Below are positions 1 to 8,144 of a stretch of DNA of 64,000 nt, piece by piece (positions within the stretch are counted from its first letter, which is position 1; the number at the start of each line of letters is the position of its first letter). The stretch lies in assembly GCF_900099975.1 (NCBI RefSeq), contig NZ_FNEI01000009.1, positions 111,589-175,588 on the forward strand, given 5' to 3'. Below the pieces are notes generated by a model that was not told the origin of the DNA, ran no database searches, and worked only from the letters and a program-made list of their open reading frames with translations. The position numbers and the translations under genes are program-made. The DNA comes from Arthrobacter cupressi (GTDB taxonomy: Bacteria; Actinomycetota; Actinomycetes; Actinomycetales; Micrococcaceae).

Positions 1-565
1 CCGAAGGCACGGCGCTGCTGACCAGGATCCATCTCCAGGCGTCAGCTCCGAGGTTGAGGCTGTTCAGGAGTACGCCGACGCCGATGGAGGCCAGGAAGCC
101 AAAACGCCAAACAGCGGCCAGGCTACCCAGGAGAGGGCCACGGAGTTTTTGCGGCAGTATCTCGGAGAGGTACGTCGGACCGACCGCGTAGTCGATGCCG
201 ATGGCGATTCCGAGGATGAGCCTGATGAAGAAAAGCTGGAGGGCGTCCTGGACGAAGAACTGCAGGATCGAGGCAGTCAGGAAGATTGCCAGGTCGATCT
301 GATAGAGCTTCCGACGACCGATGCGGTCCGCGAGCTGCCCGAAGCTGATACTTCCAACGAACAGGCCAATGAGCGCGGCCGAACCAACCAGGCCGGCGTA
401 CAGGGGCGTCATTCCGAAGTTTGCCGGGAGGACCGCGAGAGCGATGGACAGGACACCCAAGGTGTACCCGTCTACGAACTTTCCGCCGCCGGTGAAGATC
501 GCCAATCGGTAGTGGAAGCCCGTCGCTGGCGCGTTATCAATGGTGAACTGTGGCTTAGTAGCCAT
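1..565 (-). CDS. MFS transporter, N-terminal part (cut by window edge)
   Basis: The minus strand is open from an ATG at 565 to the window edge and gives about 188 residues of a major facilitator superfamily permease, so the C-terminal half lies outside. Visible features are alternating hydrophobic segments and the cytoplasmic loop-2 motif GQLADRIGRRK (MFS motif A), followed by an RLILGIAIGIDYAVGPTYLSE-type stretch typical of the sugar-porter/aromatic-acid subfamilies. An AAAGGA ribosome binding site sits about 7 nt before the ATG. The substrate cannot be told from this half. The gene diverges from the DUF6421 operon, so the two share the 566-934 intergenic region. Confidence 0.85.
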   Translation of the reverse strand, partial: MATKPQFTIDNAPATGFHYRLAIFTGGGKFVDGYTLGVLSIALAVLPANFGMTPLYAGLVGSAALIGLFVGSISFGQLADRIGRRKLYQIDLAIFLTASILQFFVQDALQLFFIRLILGIAIGIDYAVGPTYLSEILPQKLRGPLLGSLAAVWRFGFLASIGVGVLLNSLNLGADAWRWILVSSAVPS

Positions 566-934
566 CGCAGTTGTCCTTTCTGGGGCCACAAGCGGCCACG
601 TGTAAGGGGGTGATGATTCGCGGATTGTTGGGGATTTCGAATCCGCTAGAACATCTGCTGCCTGTGATAGTACTCACACGTTCCGGCCGGGAAGAATGGC
701 TTCACCTTAAGGATGGCTAGAGGGTGCGTCAGAGAGTTCTGTAGCTCGTGATCAGCCTGTTCTCCTGCCTCCGCCATGGGAACGCCGGCTGGGTTCACAG
801 ACAATCCCGGTAACTCCGGCCAGCGAAAACTTTGCTGTAAGAAGCATCAGAAAAGCCACCGCTTCCGGTCTGTCGCCAGTGTCGCCGGCCTTTGTAGTGT
901 CGTTGGCACCCCACCTACCGGAAGGACTTTTCCC
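566..934. promoter_or_regulatory. Divergent intergenic region, presumed promoters
   Basis: These 369 bases lie between the diverging MFS gene and the DUF6421 operon and should carry both promoters. The first 160 bases of a long reading frame on the plus strand (from 776) lack a ribosome binding site and look non-coding; the first well-placed start is the ATG at 935 after GGAAGGA. I see no convincing operator palindrome or riboswitch. Confidence 0.4.
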
Positions 935-2335
935 ATGTCCGTTAAAGCACGCGATGAACTGCAGCTTCAAGCAGCTGAGATCAGGTCTCTGCCTGCGTGG
1001 CAGGAACTGAAGGCATCAGTTATCGACCTGCAGCAGGTACAGGTCAAGGACGGTTCCGTCCCGGAAATCTCCGATCACCCACGTGCCAACGCAAACATCG
1101 ACAAGATCCTCACCTCCATTCAGCTGCTCCAGCCTCATTTTCCGCATGACAGCGAATACCTGGGCCTGGTTGTGCAGGACTTCGTGAAGTGGCAGTCCGC
1201 CGGCCTGGGTGAGCCGGACTTCCTGGACTCTCTTCTTGCCTTCCAGCCGCAGCAGTGGCGCATCAACGGGCTGCCGCACCTTGTGGTCTTCCCCATGTAC
1301 ACCCAGAACGGAAGCACCAACCGCTTCGTCGAAGCAGTGCTGATTGATGTCATCTGGCCGGAGTTCATCGACGAACTTGAGTCCACGAAGTACTCCAACA
1401 AGCTTTTTGTGCCAGTGCACTTCTGGGACTTCACCCCCGGCTACGACACGAACTCGGCTGTTCTGTTTCCCGAAAGCGTTGCCGTGCGCTCGACTCCGAA
1501 ATTCACGTGGGGCGCCATCTTCGCCGACCGGGAAGCCGCGCGCTTCCGCCGGGTTTTGAAGGCGGCGGCGGAAATCACGTCATTGCAACTGCCCGATGAC
1601 GCTGCGGCGCTGATCGATGACCAGAAACTGTGCCAGGAAACCTTCGTCATGTGGGACCTCATCCATGACCGCACCCACATGCGCGGTGATCTTCCCTTCG
1701 ATCCGTTCATGATCAAGCAGCGCATGCCGTACTTCCTGTACTCCCTTGAGGAGTTGCGGTGCGACCTGACGGCCTTCAAGGAGTCCGTCCTCGTCGAAAA
1801 GGATGAGGCAGCATCCGAGGAAGCCCGCAAGCACGCCAAGCTGGTCCAGTACGCAGTAATCTTTGACCGGATCTTCCGTTTTGCCATCACCGGCAGCCGG
1901 GTGCGCAACTACGACGGTCTGGGCGGACAGTTGCTCTTCGCCTGGATGCACCAGCACCGGGTCCTTCACTGGACCGACGGCAAGCTGAGCATCGACTGGA
2001 AGGACGTCGCAGGCGTTGTCGTTGAACTGGCTATCGCCGTAGAGGAGCTGTACTGGCGTTCCATCGACCGGCCCAAGACCGCCCACTGGCTGGCCGCCTA
2101 CGAACTCATTTCCACGACGCTGACCCCCAACCCCGCCTCCGCATGGGCCAAGGGACCCGACGCGCTGCCCCTTGACGGAGCTCCGCGCGGACTGACGGAT
2201 CAGGTCCTTGATGACGAGTTCCCGCTGTCCATGTTCTACGAGGCACTCGAGAAGAAGATGCGTCCGGTGATCGAATCAACCGCCGGCATCACCGGAGATG
2301 CTTCCGCACAGTTGCCGGAAGAGGCATCGGTATGA
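935..2335 (+). CDS. DUF6421 family protein
   Basis: A 466-residue soluble protein that I recognise as resembling the uncharacterised DUF6421 family of actinobacteria; no signal peptide or membrane segment is visible. The frame is open from 776, but the ATG at 935 is preferred because GGAAGGA lies 8 nt upstream and the extra residues look like translated leader. Notable stretches are the DxIWPEF region in the first third and the HDRTHMRGDLPFDPFMIKQRMPYF region in the middle. His and Asp residues cluster there as in a metal or active site, which is inference only. Its stop codon overlaps the next ATG (ATGA), so it is translationally coupled to the dehydrogenase and the aldolase-like enzyme and probably works with them. 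The biochemical function is unknown. Confidence 0.75.
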   Translation: MSVKARDELQLQAAEIRSLPAWQELKASVIDLQQVQVKDGSVPEISDHPRANANIDKILTSIQLLQPHFPHDSEYLGLVVQDFVKWQSAGLGEPDFLDSLLAFQPQQWRINGLPHLVVFPMYTQNGSTNRFVEAVLIDVIWPEFIDELESTKYSNKLFVPVHFWDFTPGYDTNSAVLFPESVAVRSTPKFTWGAIFADREAARFRRVLKAAAEITSLQLPDDAAALIDDQKLCQETFVMWDLIHDRTHMRGDLPFDPFMIKQRMPYFLYSLEELRCDLTAFKESVLVEKDEAASEEARKHAKLVQYAVIFDRIFRFAITGSRVRNYDGLGGQLLFAWMHQHRVLHWTDGKLSIDWKDVAGVVVELAIAVEELYWRSIDRPKTAHWLAAYELISTTLTPNPASAWAKGPDALPLDGAPRGLTDQVLDDEFPLSMFYEALEKKMRPVIESTAGITGDASAQLPEEASV

Positions 2336-3102
2336 CGAACAGCGTGGCGGGTCGAACTGTAGTTGTTGCCGGGTCTACCAGTGCCGCCGGCATTGCCGTC
2401 GTGAAGAAACTTGTCCGCGCCGGTGCCCGGGTTGCCGCAGTCGACATTCTTGAGGACAGGGTGCGTGAGCTCGCAGCCGATGACGCGAACATCACCGGCT
2501 ACACCTGCAATCTTGCGGATCTGGATGCGGTCACCGTCCTGGCGGCGAACATCCGGCGCGAGGTGGGCCCCGTGGATGGGCTGATCCACCTCGTTGGTGG
2601 CTGGCGCGGCGGTAACGGCATCGCGGGCCAGTCCGAGGATGACTGGGACTTCCTCCACACCGGAATCCTTACTACCCTCAGGAACACCAGCAGGGCGTTC
2701 TTTGAGGACTTGGCGTCCTCACCTGCCGGTCGGCTTGCCATCGTCTCTGCCGAGTCCGTGGCGACCCCGACCGCTGACGGAGCCGCGTATACGGCAGTCA
2801 AAGCGGCGGCCGAGACCTGGACCCTTGCGGTGGCGGACGGATTCGAAAAAGCCCGGACTTCTGAATCGGCTGGGCTTACGTCGGCTGCGTTGATTTTTGT
2901 GGTCAAGGCACTGCTGGACGAACGGATGCGTGCTGCCCAGCCCGAACGGAAGTTCCCTGGATTCACCCACGTCGATGTGCTCGGCGACGCTGTCCTGGAA
3001 ATGTTCTCCATCGACGCCGATGAACTGAACGGCAAGCGTATCCGGTTGGGCAGTTCCACGGCCCACCGGGCAGTGGACGCCGTGGCCGGGGCTCTTCGAT
3101 GA
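2332..3102 (+). CDS. Short-chain dehydrogenase/reductase family protein
   Basis: 256 residues with the layout of a classical SDR. There is an N-terminal Rossmann beta-alpha-beta starting VVVAGSTSAAGIAVV, a position-35 region with VDIL suggesting nucleotide selectivity, an HLVGG segment where NNAG is usual, and the YTAVK catalytic Tyr-x3-Lys after a Ser in VSAES. The glycine-rich motif is atypical (AGSTSAAG instead of TGxxxGxG), and the NNAG motif is replaced, so cofactor binding or activity may be altered. It overlaps the neighbouring genes by 4 nt on both sides. From the context it may act on the substrate or product of the adjacent PLP enzyme, for example a beta-hydroxy compound; that is inference. 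Confidence 0.85.
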   Translation: MTNSVAGRTVVVAGSTSAAGIAVVKKLVRAGARVAAVDILEDRVRELAADDANITGYTCNLADLDAVTVLAANIRREVGPVDGLIHLVGGWRGGNGIAGQSEDDWDFLHTGILTTLRNTSRAFFEDLASSPAGRLAIVSAESVATPTADGAAYTAVKAAAETWTLAVADGFEKARTSESAGLTSAALIFVVKALLDERMRAAQPERKFPGFTHVDVLGDAVLEMFSIDADELNGKRIRLGSSTAHRAVDAVAGALR

Positions 3103-4214
3103 CCGGACCGAAAGCCTCGTCCCTGAGTGGCCGCCTGCATAACCCGGCAGTGAGGGGATTCGCCTCCGATAACTACGCCGGCGTGCACCCGGAAATCCTG
3201 GAGGCGATCCGGGCTGCCAATGAGGGACACGTTGTGGCCTATGGGGAGGACGAATACACCGCACGGCTTCAGGAGGTGGTCCGTGATCATTTCGGTCCCT
3301 CAGCTGCAGCGTTCCCGGTGTTCAACGGAACCGGCGCCAATGTCTTGTCGCTGCAGACTCTTCTTCCCCGTTGGGGAGCGGCGATCTGTGCCGATACAGC
3401 GCACATCAACACCGACGAAAACGGCGCCCCGGAACGGGTGGCAGGGATCAAGCTGCTTCCCGTCGCGACTCCGGACGGGAAGCTGACCCCGGAGTTGATC
3501 GACCAGGAGGCGTGGGGTTGGGATGATGAGCACAGGGCGCAGCCCTTGGCCGTCTCCATCACCCAGACCACGGAGGTGGGAACCTGTTACACCCCCGGGG
3601 AGGTCCGGCGGATCGCCGAGCATGTCCACTCATTGGGCATGAAGTTGCACATGGACGGTGCAAGGTTGGCCAATGCCGCGGCCCACCTGGACGTCCCGTT
3701 CAGTGCCTTCACCACCGAAGCCGGAGTGGATGTGCTCTCCTTCGGCGGGACGAAGAACGGCCTTCTCTACGGAGAGGCGGTCATCGTGCTCGAATACGAT
3801 GCCGGGCAAAGCATCAAGCATCTGCGCAAGATGGATATGCAGCTGGCATCGAAAATGCGGTTCGTTTCGGCGCAATTGATCGCCCTCCTGGAGACGGATC
3901 TGTGGCACCGCTCTGCTGCTCATGCCAATGAGATGGCAGCTCGTCTGCGGCAGGGCGTTGAGGCGATTGCAGGCGTCACGGTCACGCGGGAGACAGAGTC
4001 CAACGGAGTCTTCGCTTCCCTGCCGACGGAAGTTGCGGATCTTGTGCGCCGTGACTTCCGTTTCTATGACTGGGATAGGGCATCAGGTGAAGTGCGGTGG
4101 ATGTGTTCCTTTGACACCACCGATGCGGACGTCAACGCTCTCGTCTCGGCGGTCCGGGACGCCATGTCCAAGGTCGGATCTCCTTTGCCTGCGGGGGCCG
4201 CGGTAAACCTGTGA
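3099..4214 (+). CDS. Low-specificity threonine aldolase / beta-eliminating lyase family, PLP-dependent
   Basis: 371 residues of the fold-type I PLP family that includes low-specificity L-threonine aldolase, which cleaves L-threonine or allo-threonine to glycine and acetaldehyde. Family signatures are GTGANVLSLQ near residue 75, the DTAHINTDENGAPE segment, LHMDGARLANA with the PLP-binding Asp and Arg, and SFGGTKNGL with the Schiff-base lysine. The ATG at 3099 overlaps the SDR stop (ATGA). It is the last gene of the DUF6421-SDR-aldolase unit and is followed by a strong hairpin at 4295. The true substrate could be another beta-hydroxy amino acid. A link with the glycine-riboswitch operon 15 kb downstream is possible through glycine, but nothing here proves it. 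Confidence 0.85.
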   Translation: MTGPKASSLSGRLHNPAVRGFASDNYAGVHPEILEAIRAANEGHVVAYGEDEYTARLQEVVRDHFGPSAAAFPVFNGTGANVLSLQTLLPRWGAAICADTAHINTDENGAPERVAGIKLLPVATPDGKLTPELIDQEAWGWDDEHRAQPLAVSITQTTEVGTCYTPGEVRRIAEHVHSLGMKLHMDGARLANAAAHLDVPFSAFTTEAGVDVLSFGGTKNGLLYGEAVIVLEYDAGQSIKHLRKMDMQLASKMRFVSAQLIALLETDLWHRSAAHANEMAARLRQGVEAIAGVTVTRETESNGVFASLPTEVADLVRRDFRFYDWDRASGEVRWMCSFDTTDADVNALVSAVRDAMSKVGSPLPAGAAVNL

Positions 4215-4294
4215 CCCAAGGTCTGTAGGTTAAACCCGGCCACAACGGGGAAGGAACCGGTTCCGGGAAGGACCGTCATTCCGAAGGTACAGGG

Positions 4295-4332
4295 AAGCCG
4301 GTCACCGTCATCCAGATGACGGTGACCGGCTT
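4295..4332. terminator. Perfect 17-bp hairpin, bidirectional terminator candidate
   Basis: The arms AAGCCGGTCACCGTCAT and ATGACGGTGACCGGCTT pair perfectly over 17 bp around a 4-base CCAG loop. The hairpin lies between the convergent aldolase-like gene and the LysR gene, with a short T stretch just after the right arm. It probably terminates transcription from both sides. Confidence 0.8.
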
Positions 4333-4462
4333 CAGTTTTGGGCATCGCGGCCTCGGCCCGGCCGCAGGGGCGCTGTGGCCGGAGCGGAGGGAGGCGATCC
4401 CCCGCCTTATCAGGTGCAGAGCAGGCTGAGTCGAGCCTTACCGCGGGGCGTGAGTGGCACTA

Positions 4463-5443
4463 CTACTCCGCGAGGATGGATGCCACCGGCTGATCCAGGT
4501 GGACTTCGAAGGCATCGGTTGTCCAGTCGATGAAGTCCTCTGCGGCTTCGCGCAGCGCCGATATGGTCACCCCCAGCAGCGGGTTCATGTCGGAGGCCCG
4601 GTAGGCAACGTGGATTTTCCGGCGCGGCGGGTCGGTGAGGCGGTGGAAGGCAATGCCGCGGTCGATGCCCAAGGCCAACGCGGGCACCAGGGCAATGCCA
4701 ATGGTCTCTTTGACCAACCCCCGGATAACGTCAAAGTCGTTGCTGTGGAAACCGATGTTCGGCTCAAACCCGGCCTGCTGGCATGATTCGAGGAAGTTTT
4801 CGGCTCCTGCCGAGCCGGCTTCGTTCGTGATCCAGTTCTCCCGCGCGAAGTCCTCCAGCGGGACCTTGTCACCGGTCTTACCGGCTGAATGGGCGGCACT
4901 GATGACCACGAGTTCCTCATCAAGCAGAGGTTGCAGCACCAGTCCTTCCGGACGCGGGATGGGTACCCGACTGTACTCGTAGATGATTCCCAGGTCCGTG
5001 AGTCCTTCCAGCACGGAATTGGCCAGCCCTTTTTGGAGGCTGATGTCCTCAACGGAAATGTCGGCCGTGGCGTAACGCATCGCAAGGCGCGACAACGCCC
5101 GCGGCACTAGTTGCGCGGCTGCCGTCCCCGAGGCGCCGATACGGAGGCTGCCTTGGGACCCTGAGGCGTAAGCGTGCATTTCGTCTTCCGCACGGGCCAC
5201 CTGTCTGAGAATGACATCGGCGTGGGAACTCATCGCCAGTCCGGCTGGCGTCGGCCAGAGGCTGCGTGGACCTCTTTCAAAGAGGTCCACGCCCAGTGCC
5301 TTTTCCAGGGCCGCTATCTGCTGGGAGACCGCTGAGGTGGTGTAGCCGAGCTTCTTTGCAGCTGCCGTGTGGGACCCGGTGTTGATTACCATCTGCAGGG
5401 TGCGCAGGTTGATGATATTCAGGTTTCCCTTGACCAAGCGCAT
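4463..5443 (-). CDS. LysR family transcriptional regulator
   Basis: 326 residues. The N-terminal winged helix-turn-helix (about residues 8-65) contains TLQMVINTGSHTAAAKKLGY, TTSAVSQQIAALEKAL and DLFERGPR, a classical LysR reading. A periplasmic-binding-protein-like effector domain follows from about residue 90. The ATG at 5443 has GAGGAG about 8 nt upstream. It lies 70 nt downstream of dapE on the same strand and may be co-transcribed at the end of the dehydrogenase-ALDH-dapE operon, unlike the usual divergent LysR arrangement. The likely targets are that operon and perhaps the divergent dapD. The effector is unknown; DAP, lysine or the flavoenzyme substrate are guesses. Confidence 0.85.
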   Translation of the reverse strand: MRLVKGNLNIINLRTLQMVINTGSHTAAAKKLGYTTSAVSQQIAALEKALGVDLFERGPRSLWPTPAGLAMSSHADVILRQVARAEDEMHAYASGSQGSLRIGASGTAAAQLVPRALSRLAMRYATADISVEDISLQKGLANSVLEGLTDLGIIYEYSRVPIPRPEGLVLQPLLDEELVVISAAHSAGKTGDKVPLEDFARENWITNEAGSAGAENFLESCQQAGFEPNIGFHSNDFDVIRGLVKETIGIALVPALALGIDRGIAFHRLTDPPRRKIHVAYRASDMNPLLGVTISALREAAEDFIDWTTDAFEVHLDQPVASILAE

Positions 5444-5513
5444 GCCTTATCTCCTCGCATCAACCCCGCACGGCCACAAGGGGGCGTGCTTATTGTAAAC
5501 AGGCACGGCCCAG

Positions 5514-6587
5514 TTACGTCAGCCAGTCCAACAGCGCACCAAGGCACTTGCGGACATCGGATGCGAGGACGTGTTCATCGTCCGTGTGGGCAAGCAGGGC
5601 ATCTCCCGGGCCGAAGTTCACGGCCGGGATACCCATCTGAACGAACCTGGCAACGTCGGTCCAACCGTACTTCGGCTGCGGTGCACCGCCTACAGCGGCG
5701 ACCAGGCTTTGGATGGCGTGGTTGCGGAGCCCTGGCTTGGCCCCGGGGGCGGCGTCAGTGCGTACCAGATCATAGCCGGGCAAGAGCCGGCGGACATGCT
5801 CTTCAGCTTCCTCGATGGTCTTATCGGGGGCGAATCTGTAGTTGATCTCAACAGATGCGGCGTCCGGAATGACGTTTCCTGCGATGCCGCCCCCGACACC
5901 GACTGCGTTCAACCCTTCCCGGTACGCGAGGCCGTCAACGTCCACGGTTTGGGCTTCATAGTCCCGGAGGGTGCCCAGGACCCCGGCGAGTTTGTGAATC
6001 GCGTTCTCGCCCATCCATGAGCGAGCGGAGTGGGCGGCAGTACCAGTGACGTCAGCTCTAAGCCGCAGGGTTCCGTTGCATCCTGCCTCGATAAGGCCGT
6101 TTGTGGGTTCGAGGAGAACGGCCAGGTCAGCAGGTAGCAGTTCCTTGGTGGCTACGCGCAGGAGGCCGCTCTTGGCCGCCTCAACTTCCTCGTGGTCGTA
6201 GAAGACAAACGTCAGGTCCTTGGAGGGAAGCGTGAGTGAGTGTGCCAGGGACAGTTGGACGGCAACCCCGCCCTTCATGTCTGTGGCACCCCGGCCGTAG
6301 AGGGTCCCGCCCCTCCACCGGCTGGGAACGGTTCCGCGCGCGTCGGCCGTGGTAGGCAAAGGGACGGTGTCAAGGTGCCCGGCAAGGAGGATTCTTTCCG
6401 GGCGACCCAGCTCGGTCCGGGCAATGACCGTGTCACCGAAGCGGGTGACCTTCAGATGGGGTTCTCGCTTCAGTGACTCCTCAATGGCGTCTGCCAGGTG
6501 CTTCTCATGGCCGGAGACGCTGGGGATGTCGATGATGTCTGCAGTCAGCTCTGCGACGTCTTTGCCCAGATCCAGGAACGTGCTCAT
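5514..6587 (-). CDS. dapE: Succinyl-diaminopimelate desuccinylase (M20 family)
   Basis: 357 residues, the usual length for actinobacterial DapE, which hydrolyses N-succinyl-LL-2,6-diaminopimelate to LL-DAP and succinate with a dinuclear zinc centre. Metal and catalytic residues are visible in order: GHLDTVP (His71, Asp73), YGRGATDMKGG (Asp103), YDHEEVEA (Glu133-Glu134), LLEPTNG (second metal site) and a C-terminal VNFGPGDALLAHTDDEHV with the last His. A related M20 deacylase with another N-acyl amino acid substrate cannot be excluded. However, dapD, dapC, dapF and lysA all occur within 13 kb, which supports the DAP reading. It is the last enzyme gene of the operon that starts at 11190, 13 nt after the ALDH gene. 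Confidence 0.85.
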   Translation of the reverse strand: MSTFLDLGKDVAELTADIIDIPSVSGHEKHLADAIEESLKREPHLKVTRFGDTVIARTELGRPERILLAGHLDTVPLPTTADARGTVPSRWRGGTLYGRGATDMKGGVAVQLSLAHSLTLPSKDLTFVFYDHEEVEAAKSGLLRVATKELLPADLAVLLEPTNGLIEAGCNGTLRLRADVTGTAAHSARSWMGENAIHKLAGVLGTLRDYEAQTVDVDGLAYREGLNAVGVGGGIAGNVIPDAASVEINYRFAPDKTIEEAEEHVRRLLPGYDLVRTDAAPGAKPGLRNHAIQSLVAAVGGAPQPKYGWTDVARFVQMGIPAVNFGPGDALLAHTDDEHVLASDVRKCLGALLDWLT

Positions 6588-6600
6588 TGTTGCTTGTCCC

Positions 6601-8031
6601 TTACGCGTCGAGGGAGGACATGACGTGCTTGATGCGCGTGTAGTCCTCGACGCCGTACATGGAGAGGTCCTTGCCGTAGCCGGACTGCTTGAAGCCGCCG
6701 TGCGGCATTTCAGCGGTCAGCAGGATGTGGGTGTTGATCCACACCGCGCCGAAGTCCAGGTCGCGGCTGACGCGCATGGCGGTGCCGTGGTCCGTGGTCC
6801 AGACGCTGGAAGCCAGTGCGTATTCGACGTCGTTGGCGAGCTCGACGGCCTCGGCCTCGGTGGTGAACTTCTGGACCGTGATGACCGGGCCGAAGGTTTC
6901 CTTCTGGACGATGTCGTCGTCCTGGTGGGCACCGGTGATGATGGTGGGCTCGAAGAAGAAGCCCTTCTCGCCCGCGCGGTGGCCGCCGGTTTCGATGCGG
7001 CAGTGTGCCGGGATGTGCTCCACGACGGAGCTGACGGCGTTGAAGTGGTTCACGTTGTTCAGCGGGCCGAAGTAGTTGTCTTCGTCGTTCTGCGAGCCGG
7101 TCTGCAGGGTCTTGGTGTGTTCGACCATGGCCGAGACCACCTCGTCGTGCACCGAGTCCTCGATCAGCACGCGGGTGATGGCAGTGCAGTCCTGGCCGGC
7201 GTTGAAGAAGGCGAACTCGGCAATCGCCGCGGCGCTCTTCTTGATGTCGGCGTCCTTGAAGACGATGGCTGGGGCCTTGCCGCCGAGCTCCAGGTGGGCA
7301 CGCTTGAGGCCCTTCGCCGCGCTCGAGGCAACGGCGATGCCGGCACGCACGGAACCGGTGATGGACACCAGGCCGGGGACCTTGTGCTCGGTCATCAGGC
7401 TGCCGGTGGCGGCGTTGCCCAGGACCACGTTGACCACGCCGGCCGGGAAGATCTCCCCGATCAGGCGGGCCAGGACCAGGGTGGATTCGGGGGTGGTGTC
7501 CGAGGGCTTGAGGACCACGGTGTTGCCCGCGGCCAGGGCCGGGCCGAGCTTCCAGATGGCCATCAGGAAGGGGTAGTTCCACGGGGCCACCTGGGCCACG
7601 ACGCCGATCGGTTCGCGGCGGACGTAGGAGGTGTGGCCCTCGAAGTACTCGCCGGCGGACTTGCCTTCCAGGAGGCGCGCGGCGCCGGCGAAGAAGCGGA
7701 GCTGGTCCGCGCCCGCGGCGACTTCCTCGGAGGCGATCAGGGAGCGGACCTGGCCGGTGTTGCGGTGCTGGGCTTCAACGAGCTCGTCGCTGTTGGCCTC
7801 GACGGCGTCGGCGAGCTTGAGGAGCAGCAGCTGGCGCTGGCCCGGGGTCACGTGCTTCCACGTGGTGAATGCTTCCTTGGCCGCGTTCATGGCGGCATCG
7901 ATGTCGGCGGACACCGAAATGGGCGACTTTGCGACCACTTCGCCGTTCGTCGGGTTCACGACGTCCAGCAGCTCGGTGCCTGCAGGCGTGACGAACTCCC
8001 CGTTGATGAAGTTCTGCAAGGTTTGGTGCAT
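6601..8031 (-). CDS. NAD-dependent aldehyde dehydrogenase, aminobutyraldehyde-dehydrogenase-like
   Basis: 476 residues of the aldehyde dehydrogenase superfamily. Visible are APWNYPFLMAIWKLGPALAAGNTVVLKPS (cofactor site), ITGSVRAG, the general base in LELGGKAP, the catalytic cysteine in NAGQDCTAIT and KETFGPV near the end. The sequence feel is that of gamma-aminobutyraldehyde/betaine-aldehyde type enzymes, which oxidise amino-aldehydes. The start is uncertain. The ATG at 8031 matches the family N-terminus but has a weak ribosome site. An in-frame ATG at 8148 overlaps the stop of the upstream flavoprotein gene (ATGA) and would add 39 unlikely residues. Because it sits in the operon of the HcnABC-like dehydrogenase, it may oxidise an aldehyde released by that complex; this is inference. 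Confidence 0.9.
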   Translation of the reverse strand: MHQTLQNFINGEFVTPAGTELLDVVNPTNGEVVAKSPISVSADIDAAMNAAKEAFTTWKHVTPGQRQLLLLKLADAVEANSDELVEAQHRNTGQVRSLIASEEVAAGADQLRFFAGAARLLEGKSAGEYFEGHTSYVRREPIGVVAQVAPWNYPFLMAIWKLGPALAAGNTVVLKPSDTTPESTLVLARLIGEIFPAGVVNVVLGNAATGSLMTEHKVPGLVSITGSVRAGIAVASSAAKGLKRAHLELGGKAPAIVFKDADIKKSAAAIAEFAFFNAGQDCTAITRVLIEDSVHDEVVSAMVEHTKTLQTGSQNDEDNYFGPLNNVNHFNAVSSVVEHIPAHCRIETGGHRAGEKGFFFEPTIITGAHQDDDIVQKETFGPVITVQKFTTEAEAVELANDVEYALASSVWTTDHGTAMRVSRDLDFGAVWINTHILLTAEMPHGGFKQSGYGKDLSMYGVEDYTRIKHVMSSLDA

Positions 8032-8144
8032 GGTTTTGACGCTGTCCGTTCCGGGCGCCGATCGTCGACGCAAAAGGTTGTGGCTGAAAGCTTCTAGTAA
8101 GGAATGGGAGCGGGGCCCAGGCCTTGGCGGCGTGGGCCCCTGTC

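Noticed and set aside
6349..8097. 582-codon open frame opposite the aldehyde dehydrogenase
   Set aside because: Shadow of the ALDH gene with no family motif.
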